From: an uncultured Candidatus Melainabacteria bacterium
Lineage (GTDB): Bacteria > Cyanobacteriota > Vampirovibrionia > Gastranaerophilales > Gastranaerophilaceae
Reading direction: 5' to 3'
DNA length: 10,367 nucleotides
Assembly: GCA_932182025.1 (NCBI GenBank)
Contig: CAKNXK010000018.1
Coordinates: forward strand, 1-10,367
Shown here: positions 5,667 to 10,367 of the stretch, piece by piece
Layout: the number at the start of each line of letters is the position of its first letter
How positions within the stretch are numbered: position 1 is the first letter of the stretch
Notes under the pieces: model-generated
Databases searched by the model: none
What the model saw: the letters and a program-made list of their open reading frames with translations, nothing else
Told to the model about the DNA's origin: nothing
Translations under genes and position numbers: made by a program

Positions 5667-6800
5667 ATGCGGGATATACGCAAAGACCCATTGTGGGAAG
5701 AATTATACAATCAAATATTAAATTTGCAAAAACAACCACAAGGACAAGCAACAGGCGGAGCAGCGCCATTAGAAGGATATGTACGATATGACAGAAATCC
5801 TTATGAAGATATACAAAATGATAAAACTTTATCAACAGAAGAGAAAGTAAAACGAATAAAAGAAATTTCGTCAGCGCGAGATAAAGAAATCAATTCTGAG
5901 CATTTCAAAAAAATGGGTAAATTATGGGGTGGAACAGCAGTTGAAATCGGCAGTGCTGCAATACCTTGGGGTATGAGTGGCAAGGTTGCAGCAACTGGGT
6001 ATAAAATGGCAAAACCATTGATTAGCCAAATTGCTAAAAAAGAATTAACTAAAGGAGCGGTTGAAGGAATGACGTCAGGTGCGGTTTCGGGTTTGGGTCG
6101 AGGAATGATGGAGGATAAAAATCCACTTCAAACTGCCGCGCAAGACGCAGGAACAGGACTTGTAATGGGTGCTGCTCTTGGTAAATTAGCGGGTAAAATA
6201 CATGAAAATAATCCACGAATCAAAGACTTGGATGATGTATTGGATAAACGCCAAGATTGGGGAATAGCTTATCGCAAGCAATCAGGCAAACCCGCAGAAG
6301 CAATAGATAAATTATTACAAGAAAAGCAAGGCTTTGTACCAAAGGCATTTAATAAGGAAGGAATCGGAGATGTTGATTTGGTTTGGGGAAAAGGCGGTAA
6401 GAAAGGTTTTGGTTTATCTCATGTTGTCGATCAACGTAATGCTCAAAATATAAATGGCGAAAAATTTATAAAGTTGATACCACAAATTACAAAGGAAGGT
6501 AGTATCAGCACTGTTCCAAATCAACCAAATATTTCTTTTATAAATAATAATGATGATGCTGTTCTTGTAAAACGAGTTTGGGATGATAAAAAGCGCAACT
6601 GGGTTGTAACAGCATTTAAAAATAATGAATCTCCAAGTAAGCCTACTAACAGGACTCCTGACATTGCTAATAATTCGGGCAAGATGACTCCCTTGCCTAA
6701 CTTACAAGGAGATAATAATATTATACCAGACAAACAATCATCTCTCAAGTCCTTTGAAGATTGGCTTAAGGAAGTAAAACGCAAGCGTGGATATAAATAA
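5667..6800 (+). CDS. Phage effector: glycine-rich delivery module plus PBECR/barnase-ColicinE5-like nuclease
   Basis: This 377-residue protein is a modular toxin. Residues 1-45 are a Gln/Gly-rich leader. Residues 44-80 (NPYEDIQND, LSTEEKVKRIKE, RDKEIN) and the Gly/Ala-rich region 88-178 match the left-edge ORF. Residues ~205-318 form a nuclease domain of the phage barnase-EndoU-ColicinE5/D-RelE-like class (PBECR, often annotated DUF3519 or 'barnase/colicin E5 family'). Landmarks are IGDVDLVWGKGGKKGFGL (233-250), SHVV, and RVWDDKKRNWVVTAF (303-317), the family's terminal Trp strand. Family members are proposed RNases in phage polyvalent and effector proteins. Residues 321-377 are a linker ending in the basic tail SFEDWLKEVKRKRGYK. 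The ribosome binding site AAGGAGG lies 6 bases before the ATG. No immunity gene is recognisable next to it. Two copies of the tail region follow in frame. I infer an injected RNase; the target is unknown. Confidence 0.8.
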   Translation: MRDIRKDPLWEELYNQILNLQKQPQGQATGGAAPLEGYVRYDRNPYEDIQNDKTLSTEEKVKRIKEISSARDKEINSEHFKKMGKLWGGTAVEIGSAAIPWGMSGKVAATGYKMAKPLISQIAKKELTKGAVEGMTSGAVSGLGRGMMEDKNPLQTAAQDAGTGLVMGAALGKLAGKIHENNPRIKDLDDVLDKRQDWGIAYRKQSGKPAEAIDKLLQEKQGFVPKAFNKEGIGDVDLVWGKGGKKGFGLSHVVDQRNAQNINGEKFIKLIPQITKEGSISTVPNQPNISFINNNDDAVLVKRVWDDKKRNWVVTAFKNNESPSKPTNRTPDIANNSGKMTPLPNLQGDNNIIPDKQSSLKSFEDWLKEVKRKRGYK

Positions 6801-6983
6801 AAATCCGCAAGTAAGCGTTTGGCTGCCGATATACCTAAACTGTCCAAACCTCGCTCCGATGGTCGGTCTTATTTCACCACCGAACTTACTGCGAATAATA
6901 ATATTATATCAGACAATCGATTACCTCTCAAGTCCATTGAAGATTGGCTTAAGGAAGTAAAACGCAAGCGTGGACATAAATAA
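6801..6983 (+). pseudogene. Orphan C-terminal cassette 1 of the effector gene
   Basis: Directly after the TAA at 6798-6800 the same frame continues for 60 sense codons to another TAA. The translation begins KSASKRLAADIPK, contains GRSYFTTELT and NNIISD, and ends LKSIEDWLKEVKRKRGHK, matching residues 321-377 of the effector. It has no ATG, no ribosome binding site and no nuclease domain, so independent translation is not expected. It could be expressed only by stop readthrough, or by recombination that joins it to an upstream gene. The intact frame suggests recent duplication or selection for coding capacity. Confidence 0.75.
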
Positions 6984-7163
6984 AAATCCGCAAGTAAGCG
7001 TTTGGCTGCTAATTCACCTTTGTCCAAACCAAATGACAATAGTCGGTCTTATTTCACTACTGAACTTACTTCGGATAATAATATTATACCAGACAATCGA
7101 TTGCCTCTCAAGTCCTTTTTAGATTGGCTTGAGGAAGTAAAACGCAAGCGCGGGCATTGATAA
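6984..7163 (+). pseudogene. Orphan C-terminal cassette 2 of the effector gene
   Basis: This is a second in-frame copy, 58 sense codons ending in tandem stops TGA TAA. It starts with the same KSASKRLAA and ends LPLKSFLDWLEEVKRKRGH. Relative to cassette 1 it has a one-codon deletion in the linker and many single-base differences, a good share of them third-position and synonymous; no frameshift or internal stop has arisen. Charge differs slightly (E for K in the tail helix). It has no start codon or ribosome binding site of its own. Confidence 0.75.
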
Positions 7164-7168
7164 AATTT

Positions 7169-7200
7169 ATAAACAGGGCAAAATTAGCTCTGTTTATTTC
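7169..7200 (+). terminator. Probable intrinsic terminator after the toxin-tail array
   Basis: ATAAACAGGGC (7169-7179) pairs with GCTCTGTTTAT (7187-7197) over 11 positions with one G-T pair and a 7-base loop. The tail TTATTTC is moderately T-rich. It would close the toxin transcription unit. Confidence 0.65.
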
Positions 7201-7201
7201 G

Positions 7202-7207
7202 TATAAT
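7202..7207 (+). promoter_or_regulatory. Candidate -10 box for the genes from 7241
   Basis: A perfect TATAAT follows the hairpin at 7169-7197 and precedes the ribosome binding site AAGAAAGGGG at 7228-7237. No good -35 is seen 16-18 bases upstream, so the promoter may be weak, activator-dependent or fortuitous. Confidence 0.35.
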
Positions 7208-7240
7208 TGGTATTTCTATTTAAAAAAAGAAAGGGGAAAT

Positions 7241-7435
7241 ATGTATAAAATAACTTACGTTCCTACGGGACATGTTTTTGAGCTGCCTGATGAAGCAGCA
7301 AACGAATTAAAAGAAAAATTTCCTGATGATTATAAAATCATTGAAAAGAATGGGAAAAAAGTGCGCGAAGTTCGTTCTAAAAAAATAAAAAATGTTAATA
7401 GTAATTCAATTTATTCAAAAGTTGTAGAGGAGTAA
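7241..7435 (+). CDS. Small phage protein (64 residues), probable head/neck accessory
   Basis: The start is the ATG at 7241, set by the strong ribosome binding site AAGAAAGGGG just upstream; the longer frame from 7157 would run through the terminator hairpin and is rejected. The product begins MYKITYVPTGHVFELPDEAA and continues with KEKFPDDYKIIEKNGKKV, ending in a lysine-rich stretch and SKVVEE. The 'YK-T-VPTG--F-LPDE-A--L' style is common in small proteins encoded between capsid and neck genes of tailed phages, where function is usually unassigned. No membrane helix or signal peptide is visible. Being the first intact gene after the nuclease gene, it could also be an immunity partner, but nothing in the sequence supports that directly. 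It is followed at 10 bases by the lysozyme-like gene, so the two are probably co-transcribed. Confidence 0.7.
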   Translation: MYKITYVPTGHVFELPDEAANELKEKFPDDYKIIEKNGKKVREVRSKKIKNVNSNSIYSKVVEE

Positions 7436-7445
7436 ATAAATAATA

Positions 7446-7946
7446 ATGAAAACATTACAAGATTTTTTGAATGATTTGGGAGCGCGAGAATCCGGAGGTA
7501 ATTATAAAGCATTTAATAAATATGGATATGCAGGAAAATATCAAATGGGTGAGGCTGCATTAATTGATGCGGGATACTATAAAAAGGCATCCAGAGTTTA
7601 TAACAATGATTGGAGAGGTATTTTTACAGGAAAAGATGGTGTGAATTCAATTCAAGACTTTTTGAATAATTCACAGGCTCAGGAAAATGCCCAAATTATT
7701 TTTAAGAAAAAACAGTGGATTTATTTAAAAGCAGTTGGTGCAAATAAATATTCGGGACAAATAATTAATGGATATAAAATAACAGACTCGGGTCTTTTAG
7801 CCGGCGCTCATTTAAAAGGCGCCGGTTCTGTTATTTCATATTTAAAAAGCGGAGGTAAAAATATTGGCAAAGATGCCTTTGGTACTTCTATAGAGGATTA
7901 TATAAAAAAGTTTGCAGGATATGATGTGTCTTTGCTTACAGTTTAA
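7446..7946 (+). CDS. Lysozyme-superfamily (lytic transglycosylase-like) protein, short form
   Basis: This 166-residue protein has the signature of a lysozyme-fold family found in phage and secreted bacterial proteins: RESGGNYKAFNKYGYAGKYQMG (residues 14-35) with likely catalytic Glu15, then AALIDAGYY, W-GIFTGKDGV with FLNNSQAQ, and GLLAGAHLKGAGSV. It would cleave the glycan strand of peptidoglycan. No signal peptide is present, so it reaches the wall through the virion, a holin or lysis. The gene is the short paralogue of 9348-10070, which has a C-terminal extension. The ribosome binding site AGAGGAG (7426-7432) lies inside the end of the preceding gene, an unusually long 13 bases from the ATG. 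The adaptor gene follows at 12 bases, so the enzyme is encoded within the neck module. This favours a virion-borne muralytic role, though an endolysin role is possible. Confidence 0.8.
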   Translation: MKTLQDFLNDLGARESGGNYKAFNKYGYAGKYQMGEAALIDAGYYKKASRVYNNDWRGIFTGKDGVNSIQDFLNNSQAQENAQIIFKKKQWIYLKAVGANKYSGQIINGYKITDSGLLAGAHLKGAGSVISYLKSGGKNIGKDAFGTSIEDYIKKFAGYDVSLLTV

Positions 7947-7958
7947 AAGGAGAAAATT

Positions 7959-8618
7959 ATGACTTTAACATTATTAGATTTATACAATACGGCAGCATCT
8001 CAAGAATGGGCTATGTATGATAACGATGCAGTATCAGATGCAGAATTTGAAGAATCACTGGTAATTGCTCTAAATAAAGCTATTCTTGAAATTTATATGT
8101 CACATGATTTTAATTTCAGAGATAGGACTCATTTGATTCTAACAATTCCAAGAGTAAATGCTTATACATTGCCATCAGGATTAATAAAGCGTGATGCGAA
8201 TGGTAAATACTTGGTAAAACATAATTCAAGCAAATTGCGTTTTATTGAAGATGCATCAGATCTTACTCCAAAAACAGGGATGCCGGAAGCTTTTTATATC
8301 AAAAGAGATAAGATTGTTTTATATCCAACTCCAATCGAAAAAGGTATTGTTACAATTGATTATTTAACTCTTACAATTGGAGAAAACGCAGAGGGGGATG
8401 AAATTTATTCGTTGCAAAAAGATAGTGATGCTCTTTCTGTTCCAATTCATTTAGAAGCTCTTATGAAAGAGGCGATTATTACCAGAACAATGCTCAATAC
8501 AATTGCATCAGAAACAGATGAAAACTTCTCTGCATACAAAAAACAGGCTGATAAGGCTTATAAATTATTGGTAAAATATTCAAAGGGGGTGGGGTTGGAT
8601 AAATCAGTGAAAATTTAG
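7959..8618 (+). CDS. Head-tail adaptor / tail tubular protein A-like
   Basis: This 219-residue protein has the shape of podovirus neck proteins (T7 gp11 tail tubular protein A, P22 gp4 class). An N-terminal helical part (TLLDLYNTAASQEWAMYDND, then LVIALNKAILEIYMSHDFNF) counts off repeated helices. It is followed by a central beta part with YTLPSGLIKRD, a KLRFIEDASDL stretch and MPEAFYIKRDKIVLYPTP, and VTIDYL. The PEA-YI---KI-LYPTP-EKG-VTIDYL pattern is very characteristic of these connectors. A C-terminal helical segment follows (ALMKEAIITRTMLNTIASET onward). It would bind the portal ring and begin the tail tube. The ribosome binding site AAAAGGAG lies 6-7 bases upstream of the ATG. Its place after capsid genes follows the portal-scaffold-capsid-adaptor order of T7-like phages. 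Confidence 0.78.
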   Translation: MTLTLLDLYNTAASQEWAMYDNDAVSDAEFEESLVIALNKAILEIYMSHDFNFRDRTHLILTIPRVNAYTLPSGLIKRDANGKYLVKHNSSKLRFIEDASDLTPKTGMPEAFYIKRDKIVLYPTPIEKGIVTIDYLTLTIGENAEGDEIYSLQKDSDALSVPIHLEALMKEAIITRTMLNTIASETDENFSAYKKQADKAYKLLVKYSKGVGLDKSVKI

Positions 8619-8654
8619 GAAAATGCATTAATTAGTAATTTAAGGAGGTCTAAT

Positions 8655-8807
8655 ATGAGTTTATGGAATGCCGACAAGGATGATGAAATCTGGAAAGAGT
8701 TAAGATACTGGATTGAAAATCCTTTAACTGAAGAAGAAAACAAAATGCGTGACAAAGAAATTAGTGATTATGTTGAATCAGTGGTTACACGTATGTTTAA
8801 TCATTAG
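8655..8807 (+). CDS. Small acidic phage protein, 50 residues, unrecognised
   Basis: An ATG at 8655 follows a near-perfect Shine-Dalgarno sequence (TAAGGAGG, 8641-8648) and opens a 50-codon frame ending at TAG 8805-8807. The product, beginning MSLWNADKDDEIWKELRYWI, is helical and amphipathic, with Trp residues, an acidic middle (PLTEEENKM) and the ending VVTRMFNH. No family is recognised. The strong ribosome binding site and the 36-base gap from the adaptor gene make a real small structural or regulatory protein likely. Its helix shares an aromatic-acidic look with the tails of the tagged proteins but lacks their basic end. Confidence 0.7.
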   Translation: MSLWNADKDDEIWKELRYWIENPLTEEENKMRDKEISDYVESVVTRMFNH

Positions 8808-8816
8808 TAAAATATA

Positions 8817-8844
8817 TTGCAAAAAGTAAAATATGTAGTAAAAT
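8817..8844 (+). promoter_or_regulatory. Promoter for the secreted-protein gene, leaderless type
   Basis: TTGCAA (8817-8822), a 16-base spacer and TAAAAT (8839-8844). The expected start of transcription is at about 8851, the A of the ATG, and no ribosome binding site is present. This matches the promoters at 1161 and 2976. Confidence 0.55.
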
Positions 8845-8850
8845 TTAATT

Positions 8851-9306
8851 ATGAGAAAGTTCGTAATATTAATATTATTTATATTTATCAGTCTCCCTTG
8901 TATAGCCAATGATGTTTTGTATTTGAATGAGAAATGGGATAATGCAGCTTCAAAAATTCTATATGAACATGAATTAAGAGAGCTTAATGTAACTCCAGAA
9001 AAAGCTCATGAGTTATTTGGTTTTAAACAATCAGATGTTCGGGCAGTTTTTTATGATTTAAATGCAGATGGAGTCAATGAAGTTATCGGGTATGTTGATA
9101 CTCGTTATTACTATGGTGTACTTGGTTGGTCTTTATTTATATTACGAAAGAATAATAATAGTTATGTTAATATATCGAGTATAAATTTTTATCCCGAAAA
9201 AGGTTTGCATATTTTTAAAAATAAGTTAATTAACGGATATTATGAATTAGGGTTTTATGAGGACCTTAATCGTAATTTTAAAAAATTAAAATATAATAAC
9301 AACTGA
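8851..9306 (+). CDS. Secreted protein with a calcium-loop-like DxNxDGxxE motif
   Basis: This 151-residue protein begins with a clear Sec signal peptide (MRKFVILILFIFISLPCIA, cleavage probably after Ala19). The mature part contains VFYDLNADGVNEVIGYVD (residues 67-83), whose DLNADGVNE has the spacing of calcium-binding FG-GAP/VCBS or EF-hand-like loops. Strands follow (WSLFILRKNNN, YVNISSINFY, YYELGFYED). The protein would act outside the cytoplasmic membrane. The family is not recognised. It has its own promoter inside the structural gene array, which marks it as a cargo gene expressed by a lysogen or early in infection. Possible roles are envelope modification, superinfection exclusion or inhibition of a rival's wall enzyme, all inferred from location only. 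The LPC in the signal is not a proper lipobox, so a lipoprotein is unlikely. Confidence 0.7.
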   Translation: MRKFVILILFIFISLPCIANDVLYLNEKWDNAASKILYEHELRELNVTPEKAHELFGFKQSDVRAVFYDLNADGVNEVIGYVDTRYYYGVLGWSLFILRKNNNSYVNISSINFYPEKGLHIFKNKLINGYYELGFYEDLNRNFKKLKYNNN

Positions 9307-9347
9307 TATTATGAATATTTCCCCTAATTAAATAGAAAGGGAACATT

Positions 9348-10070
9348 ATGTCAAAATATAAATCTTGGGAAGAATGGTTGGAGGAAATTGGAAAAAGGGA
9401 ATCGAGTAATAATTATTCTGCTGTAAATAAATATGGATATTTAGGTCGATATCAGATGGGTGAAGGTGCACTCTCTGATACAGGGTACTACAGAGGTAGC
9501 TCTAGTGGTAATACACAAGAATGGAAAGGAAGTTTTACAGGTAAAAATAATGTATATAGCAAAGAGGATTATTTGAATAATCCTCAAGTACAAGATAATG
9601 CGATGAAGGAGTATGCAAAAAAACAATGGCAAATATTGCAAGGGAATGGTTCAACCAAATATGTTGGTTCTAAAATTAATGGTATAGATATTACTCCTTC
9701 TGGTTTAATCGCAATGGCACATTTAAAAGGCGCCGGTTATGTAGGACAATATGTTAAGAGTAATGGATCAGACATTAAATATGATGGTTTTGGAACAAGT
9801 CCTGAAGAATATCTCAAAAAATTTGGCGGTTATGATGTATCAGAGATAATAGACCCCAATTATTATGCGCCAATGATTAGCAGAAATAATGAGAACACTA
9901 CTAATCGGGTTCTTAATCAGGGTGCAAAAATTATTTCTGGAGTTGCTAATCAGATGTTTCCGGTGAAATCTGTACCAAGTGAGGTAGTGGACAATGCTCC
10001 TATTCAACCCCCTTTAACGCGGGAAGAGTTTTTGAAACGCATTAGACGTCAAAGAATGGGGTTAGAATAA
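9348..10070 (+). CDS. Lysozyme-superfamily protein, long form with C-terminal tail
   Basis: This 240-residue protein is paralogous to the gene at 7446 over residues ~8-167: RESSNNYSAVNKYGYLGRYQMG (17-38; likely catalytic Glu18), ALSDTGYY, W-GSFTGKNNV, YLNNPQVQ, GLIAMAHLKGAGYVGQYV, and FGTSPEEYLKKFGGYDVS. ESGG has become ESSN while the Glu is kept. It then has an extra ~70 residues: an Asn-rich linker, an amphipathic stretch (VLNQGAKIISGVANQMF), and a basic end with REEFLKRIRRQRMG. Its N-terminus SKYKSWEEWLEEIGKR closely matches the tail of the nuclease effector (KSFEDWLKEVKRKR). The extension and tags suggest a virion-packaged enzyme that acts during genome entry, while the short form could be soluble. 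The ribosome binding site AGAAAGGG lies 7-8 bases before the ATG. It is the last rightward gene. Confidence 0.8.
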   Translation: MSKYKSWEEWLEEIGKRESSNNYSAVNKYGYLGRYQMGEGALSDTGYYRGSSSGNTQEWKGSFTGKNNVYSKEDYLNNPQVQDNAMKEYAKKQWQILQGNGSTKYVGSKINGIDITPSGLIAMAHLKGAGYVGQYVKSNGSDIKYDGFGTSPEEYLKKFGGYDVSEIIDPNYYAPMISRNNENTTNRVLNQGAKIISGVANQMFPVKSVPSEVVDNAPIQPPLTREEFLKRIRRQRMGLE

Positions 10071-10072
10071 GC

Positions 10073-10099
10073 AAAAAAAAGCCCGCATAAAATGCGGGG
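10073..10099 (-). terminator. Intrinsic terminator for the leftward gene, at the convergent end
   Basis: CCCGCAT (10082-10088) and ATGCGGG (10092-10098) form a 7-bp GC-rich stem with an AAA loop. On the minus strand the hairpin is followed by eight T (10080-10073), a full terminator. On the plus strand only GAAAATTT follows, so it would be weaker for the phage operon. Confidence 0.85.
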
Positions 10100-10271
10100 A
10101 AAATTTGTGTAAGATGTAAGATAGTTATAAGAGAGTGTGTGTTATTTTAATTTTTGTTATACTTAGCGCTCATCTAGTCGGTAGTGCCGACTCTTGAGGC
10201 AGACTTGAAGTTTTTATTTAAGCTCGTAGTCCGGAGAAATGTCTACCGACCCTTGTCTACGTGCGTAGCAC
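10100..10271. other. Gene-free stretch between convergent units, with possible RNA structure
   Basis: No convincing coding frame is seen. The left half is A/T-rich with a small direct repeat (TGTAAGA twice, near 10110). The right half (about 10165-10276) is richer in GC and holds complementary blocks: GTCGGTAG (10177-10184) with CTACCGAC (10243-10250), and CTTGAG (10193-10198) with CTCAAG (10271-10276). It would be the 3' untranslated region of the leftward gene, or may hold a small RNA. No attachment site can be shown without the other end. Confidence 0.4.
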
Positions 10272-10367
10272 TCAAGCGATAAAGTTAGTACCAAATCTGT
10301 TAGCACCATAGAAGAAAGATTCTCTCATAACTTGTTGTAAGTTTCTTTTTCTTACTACTCTGTTGCC
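10272..10367 (-). CDS. 3' end of a leftward gene, unrecognised
   Basis: On the minus strand a frame without stops runs from the window edge to TGA at 10274-10272, giving 31 codons. The product contains RVVRKRNLQQVMRESFFYG and ends ANRFGTNFIA. The fragment is too short for a family call, but its natural amino acid mix, and the strong leftward terminator ~170 bases downstream, support a real gene. It could be a host gene flanking a prophage or a leftward phage gene. Confidence 0.5.
   Translation of the reverse strand, partial: GNRVVRKRNLQQVMRESFFYGANRFGTNFIA

Larger units (their letters stand above)
6627..7163 (+). repeat. Three-unit tandem array of the effector's post-nuclease segment
   Basis: Unit 1 (6627-6800, 174 bp) is the coding end of the nuclease gene after the domain boundary. 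Unit 2 (6801-6983, 183 bp) and unit 3 (6984-7163, 180 bp) follow without a spacer. The last 90 bases of each unit (from 6711, 6894 and 7074) are nearly identical between units; units 2 and 3 are similar over their whole length. All unit lengths are multiples of three, and all units keep the same frame. Confidence 0.92.

Noticed and set aside
5602..5835. 77-codon minus-strand frame, hydrophobic
   Set aside because: It covers the REP-like palindrome and the start of the nuclease gene; the apparent membrane segments come from the opposite strand of Gln/Lys-rich codons.
6521..6847. 108-codon minus-strand frame over the end of the nuclease gene, considered as an antisense immunity gene
   Set aside because: No ribosome binding site or promoter was seen, and the repeated DNA is explained by the plus-strand frame, which is kept across all three units.
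6798..6983. Reassigned TAA codon joining the nuclease protein to the downstream cassettes
   Set aside because: All other genes in the window end normally with TAA, TAG or TGA, and TAA reassignment would extend most of them; tandem duplication explains the pattern more simply. Low-level readthrough remains possible.
6627..7163. CRISPR array
   Set aside because: The repeats are 90-183 bp, directly adjacent and coding, with no short spacers.
7157..7240. Upstream extension of the 64-residue protein to 7157
   Set aside because: The extension crosses a terminator hairpin and a TATAAT box, and the strong ribosome binding site fits only the ATG at 7241.
10230..10262. Nine-codon plus-strand frame after GGAG (ATG at 10239)
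   Set aside because: It is too short to support and lies in the GC-richer complementary patch; no further evidence of translation.

Overview
The window is a low-GC stretch of a tailed-phage genome or prophage, most likely with a podovirus-type (T7/P22-like) head and neck. Reading left to right on the + strand, a scaffold-like protein, an HK97-fold-type major capsid protein, a decoration-like protein and a head-tail adaptor/tail-tubular-A-like protein appear in the order expected for such phages. No terminase, portal, integrase or tRNA is visible. The host cannot be identified. The A/T-rich composition, the strong purine-rich ribosome binding sites (AAAGAAAGG type) and the cargo genes would fit an anaerobic gut bacterium, possibly of the Gastranaerophilales/Melainabacteria or Clostridia, but that is only an impression.

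Layout. Positions 3-1175 hold the 3' part of an open frame entering from the left. It contains a glycine-rich 'delivery' module that recurs in the toxin gene at 5667-6800. Positions 1161-3614 form a cargo (moron) block: a two-helix membrane protein, a CreD-family inner-membrane protein and a GNAT acetyltransferase. Each has a recognisable promoter, and the last two are followed by hairpin terminators. Positions 3637-5593 are the capsid module. A REP-like palindrome (5593-5650) separates it from a protein that ends in a PBECR/barnase-ColicinE5-like endoribonuclease domain (5667-6800). Directly after that stop codon lie two in-frame, start-less copies of the part of the gene that follows the nuclease domain (6801-7163). 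Positions 7241-8807 hold a small protein, a lysozyme-like protein, the adaptor and a 50-residue protein. A secreted protein with its own leaderless-type promoter follows (8851-9306). A second, longer lysozyme-like protein ends the rightward array (9348-10070). A terminator facing left and the last 31 codons of a leftward gene close the window.

How it may work together. The structural genes build the head and neck. The lysozyme-like proteins could open peptidoglycan during entry or release. The nuclease protein and its payload-less relative look like virion-delivered effectors. Three proteins (left-edge ORF, nuclease, long lysozyme) end in short basic amphipathic tails, and the long lysozyme begins with a close match to the nuclease tail, which suggests a common docking or packaging signal. 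The array of stop-separated tail copies behind the nuclease gene is the most unusual feature and may be a fossil record, or a reserve, for replacing C-terminal domains. Three cargo genes share a promoter that places the start codon at or next to the predicted transcription start, pointing to leaderless expression separate from the SD-led structural genes.
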